This document shows, in pieces, positions 16,632-25,169 of a DNA stretch of 64,000 nucleotides; position 1 is the stretch's first letter; each line of letters opens with the position of its first letter. The stretch spans positions 700,001-764,000 of the forward strand of contig NZ_CP018822.1 of NCBI RefSeq assembly GCF_002000985.1, written 5' to 3'. The notes below the pieces were generated by a model. That model saw only the letters and a list, made by a program, of their open reading frames with translations. It did no database searches and was not told the DNA's origin. The DNA is from Streptococcus gallolyticus subsp. gallolyticus DSM 16831 (GTDB lineage: Bacteria > Bacillota > Bacilli > Lactobacillales > Streptococcaceae). Position numbers and translations under genes: made by a program.

Positions 16632-17147
16632 ATGAGGAAAATTTTGGAAAATATTAATAAACATCTGTCTGCTTTTATTAAAAGTTATAACCGTTTAGAA
16701 AAAAGACAGCACAAAATGGAAAAGTATCCAGAACTATCTATAACTGAGGTTCATTTTTTGGTATTTATTGCTAAAGAAAAGCCAAAATATCTATCCGAGA
16801 TAGCTAGAAAAAAGAAAATTTCTAGAAGTGCAGTTACTCAGATGGTTAATAAACTAAGTGAAAAAGGTTTTTTAATGAAAGAAACGAAAAATAAAACTTC
16901 CAATACTCATTCACTATATTTAACGAATACTGGGTGTGACGTCGTCCAACAACATGATTTGCAACAAAGCTACTTAGAAAAAGAAATTTATAGTATTTTA
17001 ACCTCCTATTCAGCAGAATTTTTAAATGAGGTTTTAGAATTGATGAAAACTATTGAAAATGTATGGGAAAGTACAAATAATCATGATTACTGGAAGGGAG
17101 ATGAGGAAGTTAGTGAAGAAAACGATCAAAATAAATTTGAAGAGTGA
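16632..17147 (+). CDS. MarR-family transcriptional regulator
   Basis: A 171-residue winged-helix protein. The core ITEVHFLVFIAKEKPKYLSEIA, recognition helix SRSAVTQMVNKLSEKGF and wing MKETKNKTSNTHSLYLT follow the MarR pattern. The ATG at 16632 has a weak ribosome-binding site; a TTG at 16644 with GAGG upstream is an equally good start and would shorten the protein by four residues. A perfect palindrome precedes it, so it is probably autoregulated. It overlaps the hydrolase gene by about 47 bp. The pair is AT-rich compared with the cell-wall genes on both sides, a sign of transfer. The ligand is unknown. Confidence 0.83.
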   Translation: MRKILENINKHLSAFIKSYNRLEKRQHKMEKYPELSITEVHFLVFIAKEKPKYLSEIARKKKISRSAVTQMVNKLSEKGFLMKETKNKTSNTHSLYLTNTGCDVVQQHDLQQSYLEKEIYSILTSYSAEFLNEVLELMKTIENVWESTNNHDYWKGDEEVSEENDQNKFEE

Positions 17148-18357
17148 AAGTCTATTAGCTGATGATAAATTCGATATTATGATTAATCAATTAAAACCAA
17201 ATCAGATTATTGATGTTCATATGACCTTACTGGATTATTATAATATTAATGCGCCGATGAGAATAGGTTCTGAAACACCTTGGTATGCTTGGGCAAAATA
17301 TCAAGCTGACGATAATGGGGTAGTTTCTGTTAATAATTGTATATCTCTAGAAGGAGATTATGTAGGTAAAATTGATATGGGATTATTTTTTTCTTGTAGA
17401 CCTTTAAAATCAAAGAAAAATCATTTGTTGGAAGACGTTAGGGATATTCCTGTTTATGACAGTTTTTATGTAAAAATTGAAATTTTTTCTAAAAGTAAAA
17501 AAATAGCTGAAAAAATCTTCAAACGCTATTATCAGTTACCAGAGATTTCGCATGAAACGATTATTTCTTCAAGATATCAAGCAAGATTATTTTATCCTAG
17601 CAATGCTCAAAATTTACCAGCAATCATTGTATTTAGTGGTAGTGATGGTCGAATAGAAAAAGCACAAAATATAGCTCAGTTGTTGGCAAGTAGAGGTTTT
17701 GTAACTTTAGCGGTTGCTTATTTTGGTCTTAGGGGAATAAGCAGGTATTTGGATCGAATACCTTTGGAAATTGTAAAGGAGAATTTAGATTATTTAGCCA
17801 ATTTAGAAATTGTAGATGAAAATAGAATTGGTTTATATGGTCGTTCTAAAGGTGCGGAGTTATCTTTGGTTGCAGCAAGTCTTTTTTCACAAATTAGGTG
17901 CCTTGTTGTCAATTCCCCCTCTTGTGCCATATTAGAAGGTTTAAAAGGTAGGATAAATTCTAAACACTCTTCTTGGACATATCAGAATAAAGAACTACCT
18001 TATACAAAATTTAGTATCAGAGAATTTTTTAAAGAAAAATTTTTAGGACAAAAGTTTAGTGATTATGAACTCAGTAGCTTGATTAAGGCGAAAGAGATAG
18101 GAGCTAATGTATTAATGATAGGTGAGAAATCTGATGAAATTTGGAATACAGAGTTTTCAATAAAACTATTAGAGAAGCAGTTGCAGAAGAGAAAAAATGG
18201 ATTGGTAAAGTCTATTTTATTGAACAATGGAGGTCATATGCTAACAATTGCTTATCAACCTAATCAGCGATACACTAAGATTTTAAAAGAGAATTTGTTA
18301 TCAGATTCTGTTATTTCTTGGAAAGCAACAATAGATTTTTTTAAGAATTATTTGTAA
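17101..18357 (+). CDS. acyl-CoA thioesterase / BAAT-family alpha/beta hydrolase
   Basis: A 418-residue protein with two parts: an N-terminal beta-sandwich like the acyl-CoA thioesterase/BAAT N-terminal domain (with RPLK and DVRDIPVYDSFYVKIEIFS) and a C-terminal alpha/beta hydrolase. The nucleophile lies in GRSKG (Gly-Arg-Ser-Lys-Gly), an acid in GEKSDEIW, and a histidine in NNGGHMLTIAY. Family members hydrolyse or transfer acyl groups from CoA or related donors; the substrate here is unknown. A GTG at 17113 with GAGG upstream is an alternative start. Overlap with marR implies coupling and control by that regulator. Base composition suggests horizontal gain. Confidence 0.8.
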   Translation: MRKLVKKTIKINLKSESLLADDKFDIMINQLKPNQIIDVHMTLLDYYNINAPMRIGSETPWYAWAKYQADDNGVVSVNNCISLEGDYVGKIDMGLFFSCRPLKSKKNHLLEDVRDIPVYDSFYVKIEIFSKSKKIAEKIFKRYYQLPEISHETIISSRYQARLFYPSNAQNLPAIIVFSGSDGRIEKAQNIAQLLASRGFVTLAVAYFGLRGISRYLDRIPLEIVKENLDYLANLEIVDENRIGLYGRSKGAELSLVAASLFSQIRCLVVNSPSCAILEGLKGRINSKHSSWTYQNKELPYTKFSIREFFKEKFLGQKFSDYELSSLIKAKEIGANVLMIGEKSDEIWNTEFSIKLLEKQLQKRKNGLVKSILLNNGGHMLTIAYQPNQRYTKILKENLLSDSVISWKATIDFFKNYL

Positions 18358-18421
18358 AAGTATCTTATTTACATCCCCTCATCCTTTGTCATCTTTTCTT
18401 CCATCTTATGGCTGTAGGTGT

Positions 18422-18450
18422 TTGAAAGGAAGCTTCTTTTGTGGTATGAT
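18422..18450 (+). promoter_or_regulatory. ddl promoter
   Basis: TTGAAA (18422-18427), 17 bp, TATGAT (18445-18450) with an extended TGG. It gives a leader of about 130 nt before ddl with no known motif. Confidence 0.75.
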
Positions 18451-18587
18451 AGGTAGGAAATTGTAATAGAAAAGGAATTGAACTTGAGTTGGGTTTGGGG
18501 CTGTTTTTGGTTCATGCTCGGCTTGTTGAAAAATGTATTAAGTGACCTTAACTTGGTATCTTTTTTCTGTTCAGGTAATTAAAGTTT

Positions 18588-19634
18588 ATGGCAAAAGAAA
18601 CGCTTGTTTTACTTTATGGTGGACGTTCTGCGGAGCGTGAAGTATCTGTTTTATCAGCTGAGAGTGTCATGCGTGCGATTAATTATGACAAATTCTTTGT
18701 GAAAACTTACTTCATCACACAATCTGGTGATTTTATTAAGACACAAGAATTTTCAAGCAAACCAGCCGATGATGAAAAATTAATGACTAACGCTACTGTC
18801 GTTGAAAGTCAAAAAATTAAACCAAGTGATATTTATGAAGAAGGAGCGGTTGTTTTCCCTGTTCTTCATGGACCAATGGGAGAAGATGGTTCAATCCAAG
18901 GCTTCCTTGAAATTCTTAAAATGCCTTACGTTGGAACTAACATCTTGTCATCAAGTGTTGCCATGGATAAAATTTCAACAAAACACGTTCTTGAGTCTGC
19001 AGGTGTACCACTTGTTGCTTACGTGACTTATATTGAAGGGGCTGATCTTGAAAAAGCGGTTGCTGAAGTAAATGAAAAATTGACTTACCCAGTCTTTGTT
19101 AAACCAGCCAACATGGGGTCTTCAGTAGGAATTTCAAAAGCTGATGATGAAGAGGGGCTCCGCTCAGCTATTGATCTCGCCCTTAAATACGATAGCCGTA
19201 TTCTTATCGAAACTGGTGTCAATGCGCGTGAAATCGAAGTTGGGATTTTGGGAAATGCTGATGTGCAAACAACATTACCTGGTGAAGTTGTTAAAGACGT
19301 TGCTTTCTATGATTACGATGCTAAATATATCGACAATAAAATTACTATGGATATTCCAGCGCATATCGATAGCAGCATTATGGAAGAAATGCGTGGCTAT
19401 GCAACAACAGCTTTCCGTGCTATCGGTGGATGTGGTTTGTCACGTTGTGATTTCTTCTTGACAGAAGATGGTCATGTTTACCTTAACGAATTGAATACAA
19501 TGCCAGGTTTCACACAATGGTCAATGTATCCACTTCTTTGGGAAAACATGGGACTTGCTTATTCTGATTTGATTGAAAAATTGGTTGAATTAGCTAAAGA
19601 AATGTTTGAAAAACGCGAAAGCCATTTGATTTAA
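18588..19634 (+). CDS. ddl: D-alanine--D-alanine ligase
   Basis: A 348-residue ATP-grasp enzyme joining two D-alanines for peptidoglycan precursors. The N-terminal [17 protein letters not shown], the [16 protein letters not shown] loop, the [18 protein letters not shown]-grasp segment and the C-terminal [17 protein letters not shown] are all diagnostic. The tyrosine-type loop (from [12 protein letters not shown]) fits D-Ala-D-Ala rather than D-Ala-D-Lac specificity, as inferred from general context. The Shine-Dalgarno is weak (AGGTAA, 11 bp upstream). murF lies 0.9 kb downstream on the same strand, with folT inserted in the opposite direction. Confidence 0.96.
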   Translation: MAKETLVLLYGGRSAEREVSVLSAESVMRAINYDKFFVKTYFITQSGDFIKTQEFSSKPADDEKLMTNATVVESQKIKPSDIYEEGAVVFPVLHGPMGEDGSIQGFLEILKMPYVGTNILSSSVAMDKISTKHVLESAGVPLVAYVTYIEGADLEKAVAEVNEKLTYPVFVKPANMGSSVGISKADDEEGLRSAIDLALKYDSRILIETGVNAREIEVGILGNADVQTTLPGEVVKDVAFYDYDAKYIDNKITMDIPAHIDSSIMEEMRGYATTAFRAIGGCGLSRCDFFLTEDGHVYLNELNTMPGFTQWSMYPLLWENMGLAYSDLIEKLVELAKEMFEKRESHLI

Positions 19635-19644
19635 AAAAGAAGTT

Positions 19645-19690
19645 GCACTCCAAAAGTTAGACAATAAATCTAACAATTGGGGTGCTTTTT
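19645..19690. terminator. ddl terminator, usable from both sides
   Basis: GCACTCC (from 19645) and GTTAGA pair with TCTAAC and GGGGTGC (to 19685), with a 2x2 internal loop, then five T's. On the minus strand the hairpin is followed by a T-rich stretch, so it may also end folT. Its AAAAGTTAGA...GGGGTGC look resembles ends of IS3-type elements. Confidence 0.8.
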
Positions 19691-19700
19691 AGATATGAAT

Positions 19701-19736
19701 AACCTCAGAGATGGGATAACTCTCTGAGGTTTTTTA
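19701..19736 (+). terminator. second terminator after ddl
   Basis: AACCTCAGAGA (19701-19711) pairs perfectly with TCTCTGAGGTT (19721-19731), followed by TTTTT. Confidence 0.85.
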
Positions 19737-19737
19737 G

Positions 19738-20298
19738 TTATAGATTTGCAAGCTTGCGTAATTCGGGTATCTTTTGTAACCTCGGAATGACAAGCATGGT
19801 AATAATGATTCGTACTGGAATTTCAAAGATTTTTAACCAACGTCCTACCAGATATTGTGCCCAGAATGGCACACCAAAGTATATCTGAATCAGAAGTGGT
19901 GTGAGGATAAAGGTGCCAATTAGCATGATAACCACAGTTGCGATTGTTACGTGTAGCCAGTCTTTTTTGCTTGACCAGCTTAGTGGTTTACCATAAAAGA
20001 AAAGACCATAGAAAAAGCCCTGAATTGCTTCCATAAGTGTCCACCAAATGATGAAATTACCAGCACTACTTGATGATAAGGTATCAACCACATCAAGAAT
20101 ACCTAGGCTGATAAAGCCCCAAATAGGACCGCCAATCATTCCGATAATCGTGTTGACAATGAACGTCAAACTGATAACTAATTGTTGTGGAATGACGGGA
20201 ATTGAAAATTTCCCAACGATGAAAGCAAGCGCGATTAGCATAGCTAGGCTAACCAAACGCTTAAGGGTGAGTTTGGGTGTTTTGAAAAATAAATTCAT
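19738..20298 (-). CDS. folT: folate ECF transporter S component
   Basis: A 186-residue membrane protein with about six helices. It begins MNLFFKTPKLTLKRLVSLAMLIALAF... with the S-component helix (LAMLIALAFIVGKF), then IIGMIGGPIWGFISLGILDVVDTL and a C-terminal PLLIQIYFGVPFWAQYLVGR, features of FolT. It binds folates and requires the shared EcfAA'T module. The tetrahydrofolate riboswitch immediately upstream makes the folate assignment secure. AAAGGAG lies 6-7 bp before the ATG and is the control point of that riboswitch. Confidence 0.95.
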   Translation of the reverse strand: MNLFFKTPKLTLKRLVSLAMLIALAFIVGKFSIPVIPQQLVISLTFIVNTIIGMIGGPIWGFISLGILDVVDTLSSSSAGNFIIWWTLMEAIQGFFYGLFFYGKPLSWSSKKDWLHVTIATVVIMLIGTFILTPLLIQIYFGVPFWAQYLVGRWLKIFEIPVRIIITMLVIPRLQKIPELRKLANL

Positions 20299-20304
20299 TT
20301 TCTG

Positions 20305-20440
20305 CTCCTTTTAAAACATAAAACTGGAGCTGTTAAAAAAATTTAACAGCGGATGCAATGATTCACCGCGCAAATTGCTTCGTTGTGTGACAACATCCCA
20401 TTCACACACACTTAACGCGAATCATCTACTCTGTGCAAAA
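20305..20440 (-). promoter_or_regulatory. tetrahydrofolate (THF) riboswitch of folT
   Basis: On the minus strand the aptamer (about 20434 down to 20349) reads AGAGTAGATGATTCGCG, GTGTGTGAATGGGATG, then GCGCGGTGAATCATTGCAT, the known streptococcal THF aptamer almost base for base. Downstream, GCTGTTAAA pairs with TTTAACAGC, and a separate GCTCC can pair with the GGAGC of the ribosome-binding site. CTGT also belongs to aptamer helix P1 (with ACAG). Bound ligand should keep CTGT in P1, free GCTCC to mask the Shine-Dalgarno, and so turn translation off. The aptamer identity is firm; the switch details are inferred. Confidence 0.96.
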
Positions 20441-20456
20441 CAAGCTTTGCAATTAC

Positions 20457-20502
20457 ATTGTACCATAAAAATTCCTGCATGATTGCTAAAATGTGGTATA
20501 AT
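20457..20502. promoter_or_regulatory. divergent promoters of folT and murF
   Basis: Minus strand: extended -10 TGG-TACAAT (20462-20457) for folT. Plus strand: extended -10 TGG-TATAAT (20497-20502) for murF. The two -10 elements are about 35 bp apart; neither has a strong -35. Confidence 0.7.
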
Positions 20503-20541
20503 AAAAGGCGTTAACACTAGATTTTTAATGAAGGATTCAAT

Positions 20542-21906
20542 ATGAAATTAACATTGCATGAAGTCGCCAAGGTTGTTGGCGCTAAAAATACTATTTCGGA
20601 GTTTGATGACGTTCCCCTGCGACAAATTGAATTTGACAGTCGTAAGATTGAAAAAGGGGATTTATTTTTACCATTAAAAGGTGCGCGTGATGGGCATGAT
20701 TTTATTGAAACTGCCTTTGAAAATGGTGCTGTTGCGACTTTTTCAGAACGTGAAGTAGCTGGTCATCCATACATTTGGGTTGATGATTGCCTAGAGGCTT
20801 TTCAAGCGCTAGCTAGCTATTATCTTGAGAAACAGCGTGTTGATGTTATTGCTGTGACAGGGTCAAATGGTAAAACGACAACCAAAGATATGATTGCTGC
20901 GGTTTTATCAACAGAATACAAGACTTATAAAACACAAGGCAACTACAATAACGAAATTGGTTTGCCATATACAGCACTTCATATGCCAGATGATACGGAG
21001 AAAATTGTCCTTGAAATGGGGCAAGATCATATGGGTGACATTCATCTGTTGTCAGAACTTGCAAAACCACATATCGGTGTGGTGACCTTGATTGGTGAAG
21101 CTCATTTGGAATTTTTCGGTAGTCGTGAGAAAATCGCAGAAGGTAAATTGCAAATTGTTGATGGCATGGATTCAGATGGCATTTTGATTGCGCCAGCTGA
21201 CACAATCGTTGATCCTTATTTACCTGAAAGCCAAATGGTTATTCGTTTTGGTGACGGCGCAGAAATTTTTGTGAAAGATTTGCAAGAAAGTAAGGAATCG
21301 TTGACCTTTACGACAAATGTGATTGACCGTCCAATTACTCTACCTGTGCCTGGAAAATACAATGCGACTAATGCCATGGTGGCAGCTTATGTTGGTAAAT
21401 TATTAGCCATTTCTGATGACGATATTGTCGAGGCTCTTGAGACAATCGAATTAACGCGCAATCGTACGGAATGGAAAAAAGCAGCCAGTGGTGCTGATAT
21501 TTTGTCAGATGTTTACAATGCTAATCCAACGGCAATGCGTTTGATTTTAGAGACATTTTCTAAAATTCCTGCCAATGAGGGCGGTAAAAAAATCGCTGTG
21601 CTTGCTGACATGAAAGAATTGGGTGAGCAATCTGTTGAGCTTCATAAACGCATGATTATGAGCTTGTCACCTGAAACATTAGATACACTCATTTTCTATG
21701 GGGAAGATATTGCCGAGTTGGCACAACTTGCTAGTCAAATGTTCCCAATTGGAAAAGTTTATTATTTCAAGAAAACAGCTGACGAGGATCAATTTGATGC
21801 CATGCTTGAAACTGTTCAAAAAGTATTGCAACCAGCTGACCAAATCTTGTTGAAAGGTAGCAACTCAATGCAGTTAGCTAAAGTTGTTGAAGCACTGGAG
21901 GAATAG
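20542..21906 (+). CDS. murF: UDP-N-acetylmuramoyl-tripeptide--D-alanyl-D-alanine ligase
   Basis: A 454-residue Mur ligase, standard length. The ATP loop is VTGSNGKTTTKDM, the central domain has KTQGNYNNEIGLPYT and LEMGQDHMGDI, and the C-terminal part has LSDVYNANPTAM. MurF adds the D-Ala-D-Ala made by Ddl to the UDP-MurNAc-tripeptide, so it is functionally linked to the upstream ddl gene. AAGGA lies before the ATG. It has its own extended -10 promoter. The next gene follows within 12 bp. Confidence 0.96.
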   Translation: MKLTLHEVAKVVGAKNTISEFDDVPLRQIEFDSRKIEKGDLFLPLKGARDGHDFIETAFENGAVATFSEREVAGHPYIWVDDCLEAFQALASYYLEKQRVDVIAVTGSNGKTTTKDMIAAVLSTEYKTYKTQGNYNNEIGLPYTALHMPDDTEKIVLEMGQDHMGDIHLLSELAKPHIGVVTLIGEAHLEFFGSREKIAEGKLQIVDGMDSDGILIAPADTIVDPYLPESQMVIRFGDGAEIFVKDLQESKESLTFTTNVIDRPITLPVPGKYNATNAMVAAYVGKLLAISDDDIVEALETIELTRNRTEWKKAASGADILSDVYNANPTAMRLILETFSKIPANEGGKKIAVLADMKELGEQSVELHKRMIMSLSPETLDTLIFYGEDIAELAQLASQMFPIGKVYYFKKTADEDQFDAMLETVQKVLQPADQILLKGSNSMQLAKVVEALEE

Positions 21907-21918
21907 ATTACTGTGGAG

Positions 21919-23073
21919 ATGTTAAGGTTAAAGGAAATGTTTAGGACTGAAGAATCATTTGCAAGGTTTCTTTATCGAACCTTGTATTTTCTTGAGTTTT
22001 GTTTGCTATTTCTAGCTTGGTTCTTGAAACGTTATCCGTTTCCTCTACCGTTTTTCTTATTGATGTCAAGTCTTGCCATTATTGGCGGATTTGCCATGTA
22101 TTTGTGGAGTTTTTGGCGTTCAGGTTGGTCGATAGAGAAGATTTTAGCAGGGATTTTTGCACTAGCTTTCTTGATTTTATTGCCAATGTCTAATTATCTG
22201 GAAACAAACGTTGATGATTTGTCCATGGTTACCTTGTTTTTGTTATCAGCGAGTGTTGATAAGGACGATGAGCGGTTGATGACAGCGATTTTCTACTTCA
22301 AGCTGATTGTAGCAATCTTAGTGCTCTTTGCTTACAATAGTCATATTATTTCTGATATGACCATGTATCGAGCTGACAAAGATTTGATTAGGCATTCTTA
22401 TGGTTTTATGCACCCAAATTCTTTGGGAATGTATCTGGTTGGTTTGTTGTTTGATTTTTCCTTGGTTAGAAAGAGCCGTAAAGCTAGAGCAGGACTGGTC
22501 ATGTTGCTTGTTTCCTTGTTGATTTTTGCGATTACCGACTCAAGGACAACATTTTTAATTGCTGGGGTCATCATTCTTTGCTATTTTTTGAAACCATTAT
22601 TACTAAAGTATCAGGTTTCTGGTTCTGTGATTATTCCACTGGTGATTGTGATGTTTGGTTTGGGGCTAGGGCTTCCATACTTCTACAATGGTGATAGTAC
22701 CATTTATGCAACATTGAATCATTTGTTTTCAGGAAGATTGAATATCGGACATACGTATTTGCAGCATTTCGGTGTTGATTGGTTGCCACGAAATATTCCA
22801 ACTTTTACCGAAATAAATGGGCATCCGATGTACGATGATAGTTTTTATATTGATTCATTGTTACGTCAGGGAATTTTTCTATTTCTACTGTATCCAATTT
22901 TTCTCATTGCACAGTTGAGAGGGAAGAAACTGACACTATTCCATACGATGCTCTTTTTGATAACTTTCTTTATCAATATCATGGAGCACTATGGTGGCAG
23001 TCTTTGTATGTGTAGTATTCTCTTAATCAATTATTTTGCGGTTTCTGAGGAGAACACCATGGGGAAATATTGA
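21919..23073 (+). CDS. O-antigen ligase/polymerase-like multi-pass membrane protein
   Basis: A protein of about 384 residues with roughly ten predicted transmembrane helices and a large outside loop (HTYLQHFGVDWLPRNIPTFTEINGHPMYDDSFYIDSLLRQG). The layout and the HPNSLGMYLVGLLFDF motif resemble Wzy-type polysaccharide polymerases or ligases. Its presence just after murF, 12 bp apart, suggests co-transcription. A GTG at 21913 is an alternative start; the ATG has GTGGAG directly upstream. No glycosyltransferases or other capsule genes are nearby, so it is an orphan of that family and its polymer is unknown. Confidence 0.7.
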   Translation: MLRLKEMFRTEESFARFLYRTLYFLEFCLLFLAWFLKRYPFPLPFFLLMSSLAIIGGFAMYLWSFWRSGWSIEKILAGIFALAFLILLPMSNYLETNVDDLSMVTLFLLSASVDKDDERLMTAIFYFKLIVAILVLFAYNSHIISDMTMYRADKDLIRHSYGFMHPNSLGMYLVGLLFDFSLVRKSRKARAGLVMLLVSLLIFAITDSRTTFLIAGVIILCYFLKPLLLKYQVSGSVIIPLVIVMFGLGLGLPYFYNGDSTIYATLNHLFSGRLNIGHTYLQHFGVDWLPRNIPTFTEINGHPMYDDSFYIDSLLRQGIFLFLLYPIFLIAQLRGKKLTLFHTMLFLITFFINIMEHYGGSLCMCSILLINYFAVSEENTMGKY

Positions 23074-23100
23074 AATAGAACCCACTTTTCGTTATAATAA

Positions 23101-23131
23101 TAGAGTTATGAGTCCCATGACTCTATTTTTT
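23101..23131 (+). terminator. terminator after the polymerase-like gene
   Basis: TAGAGT (23101-23106) pairs with ACTCTA (23120-23125), followed by a run of T's. Confidence 0.75.
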
Positions 23132-23223
23132 GTATGGCAGAAAAGGAGTGGACCAATGTAGTCACTAAAGATTAGGTGATACGTTTATATAAAGAAGATA
23201 ATTAAGATTAATAAGGAAATAAA

Positions 23224-24768
23224 ATGACAATTCAAGATGACATTAAAAAACGTCGTACGTTTGCCATCATCAGTCACCCAGATGCTGGTAAAACGACAAT
23301 TACAGAACAATTACTTTATTTTGGTGGAGAAATCCGTGAAGCTGGTACCGTAAAAGGGAAAAAGACAGGGAACTTTGCTAAATCTGACTGGATGGATATT
23401 GAAAAGCAACGTGGTATCTCCGTTACTTCATCAGTGATGCAATTTGATTATGCTGGAAAACGTGTCAATATCCTTGATACACCAGGGCACGAGGACTTCT
23501 CTGAAGATACTTACCGTACTCTTATGGCGGTAGATGCTGCGGTTATGGTTGTCGATTCTGCCAAAGGTATCGAAGCACAAACGAAAAAACTGTTTGAAGT
23601 TGTTAAACACCGTAATATTCCAGTATTTACTTTTATCAACAAGCTTGACCGTGATGGTCGTGAACCACTTGACCTTTTGGAAGAATTGGAAGAAGTGCTT
23701 GGTATTGCAAGTTATCCAATGAATTGGCCAATTGGGATGGGAAAATCATTTGAAGGGCTTTACGATTTGTACAACAAACGTTTGGAACTTTACAAAGGCG
23801 ATGACCGTTTTGCAGCACTTGAAGCTGGTGATGAATTATTTGCTAACAACCCATTCTACCAACAAGTTTTGGAAGATGTTGAATTGTTAGAAGAAGCAGG
23901 AAATGAATTTTCAGAAGAAGCTATCTTGTCTGGTGATTTAACACCAGTATTCTTCGGTTCTGCCCTTACAAACTTTGGGGTGCAAACTTTCCTAGATACT
24001 TTCTTACAATTTGCGCCAGAACCTCATGGACATAAAACAACAGAAGGCAATGAAATCGACCCTTACGATAAAGATTTTTCAGGATTTGTCTTTAAAATCC
24101 AAGCCAATATGGACCCACGACACCGTGACCGTATTGCTTTCGTGCGTATCGTTTCAGGTGAATTTGAACGTGGCATGAGCGTGAATTTAGCACGTACGAA
24201 AAAATCAGTGAAATTGTCAAACGTGACACAATTCATGGCAGAATCACGTGAGAATGTTGAAAATGCCGTTGCAGGTGATATTATCGGGGTTTACGATACA
24301 GGAACTTACCAAGTTGGGGATACGTTGACAGTCGGTAAAAATAAATTTGAATTTGAACCGCTACCAACCTTCACGCCAGAGTTGTTCATGAAAGTAGCTG
24401 CTAAAAACGTTATGAAACAAAAATCATTCCACAAAGGGATTGAACAATTGGTGCAAGAAGGAGCTATCCAACTTTATAAAAATTATCAAACTGGCGAATA
24501 CATGCTTGGTGCCGTTGGTCAATTGCAGTTTGAAGTGTTCAAACACCGTATGGAAAATGAATACAATGCCGAAGTTGTGATGACACCAATGGGTAAAAAG
24601 ACTGTTCGTTGGATTAAACCAGAAGACCTTGATGAACGCATGTCATCAAGCCGAAATATCTTGGCTAAAGACCGCTTTGACCAACCTGTTTTCCTTTTTG
24701 AAAACGACTTTGCGCTTCGCTGGTTTGCGGATAAATACCCAGATGTTGAACTAGAAGAAAAAATGTAA
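23224..24768 (+). CDS. prfC: peptide chain release factor 3
   Basis: A 514-residue translational GTPase. G motifs: SHPDAGKTT (G1), RGISVTSS (G2), DTPGHEDF (G3), NKLDRDGR (G4) and a GSAL-like G5. RF3 uses GTP to eject RF1 or RF2 after peptide release. Domain order (G, II, III) and length are normal. The Shine-Dalgarno before the ATG is weak (AATAAGGAAATAAA). It is a single-gene unit followed by three hairpins in the next 150 bp. Confidence 0.96.
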   Translation: MTIQDDIKKRRTFAIISHPDAGKTTITEQLLYFGGEIREAGTVKGKKTGNFAKSDWMDIEKQRGISVTSSVMQFDYAGKRVNILDTPGHEDFSEDTYRTLMAVDAAVMVVDSAKGIEAQTKKLFEVVKHRNIPVFTFINKLDRDGREPLDLLEELEEVLGIASYPMNWPIGMGKSFEGLYDLYNKRLELYKGDDRFAALEAGDELFANNPFYQQVLEDVELLEEAGNEFSEEAILSGDLTPVFFGSALTNFGVQTFLDTFLQFAPEPHGHKTTEGNEIDPYDKDFSGFVFKIQANMDPRHRDRIAFVRIVSGEFERGMSVNLARTKKSVKLSNVTQFMAESRENVENAVAGDIIGVYDTGTYQVGDTLTVGKNKFEFEPLPTFTPELFMKVAAKNVMKQKSFHKGIEQLVQEGAIQLYKNYQTGEYMLGAVGQLQFEVFKHRMENEYNAEVVMTPMGKKTVRWIKPEDLDERMSSSRNILAKDRFDQPVFLFENDFALRWFADKYPDVELEEKM

Positions 24769-24775
24769 TAAAGAC

Positions 24776-24808
24776 AGAAGGAGTTGAGAAAGTGCTCAAC
24801 TTCTTTTG
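24776..24808 (+). terminator. prfC terminator
   Basis: A stem of about 13 pairs (AGAAGGAGTTGAG with CTCAACTTCTTTT, with G-U pairs) and a GAAAGTG-type loop, ending in T's. Confidence 0.8.
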
Positions 24809-24837
24809 TCGTTCTTCATGCCAAGATAAAAATAAAT

Positions 24838-24868
24838 AAAGGTCTGAACTTGCGCGCTCAGACCTTTT
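24838..24868. terminator. second hairpin after prfC
   Basis: AAAGGTCTGA (24838-24847) pairs with TCAGACCTTT, then T's; symmetrical enough to work in both directions. Confidence 0.7.
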
Positions 24869-24887
24869 TAGGAGTTAAAATAAAAAC

Positions 24888-24916
24888 AGCCCCGACGAAT
24901 CAGGGCTATCTTTTTG
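24888..24916 (+). terminator. third hairpin after prfC
   Basis: AGCCC (24888-24892) pairs with GGGCT (24903-24907), then ATCTTTTT. The remaining gap to cshA (24917-25133) holds no supported gene; it contains the small palindrome GTTGTTAAACAAC (25103-25115). Confidence 0.6.
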
Positions 24917-25133
24917 AGATTATGAAAAAGAAAAGTTTTAGGATGCCTATATTCTATCGGAGAAACCTTAAAGAAACCTTAAACGACTAATAAAAATAGT
25001 CTTTTACAGAAAATTCTAACAATAGAAATTATGAAAACGTGTTATTTTAATAAATGAAACTGTTTCCTATCTTTTTAACTTGGAATGTGTTAAACTAGAT
25101 AAGTTGTTAAACAACGAAATTAAAGTTTAATAA

Positions 25134-25154
25134 GGCAGCTTCGCACTGCCTTTT
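25134..25154 (+). other. attenuator-like hairpin in the cshA leader
   Basis: GGCAG (25134-25138) and CTGCC (25146-25150) form a short stem followed by TTTT, only 16 bp before the cshA start. It may be a weak terminator in the leader. Confidence 0.5.
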
Positions 25155-25169
25155 AGAAAAGAGAAAAAT

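Noticed and set aside
24784-24990. 68-codon frame after prfC
   Set aside because: It runs through three hairpins, has no ribosome-binding site and no sensible composition.
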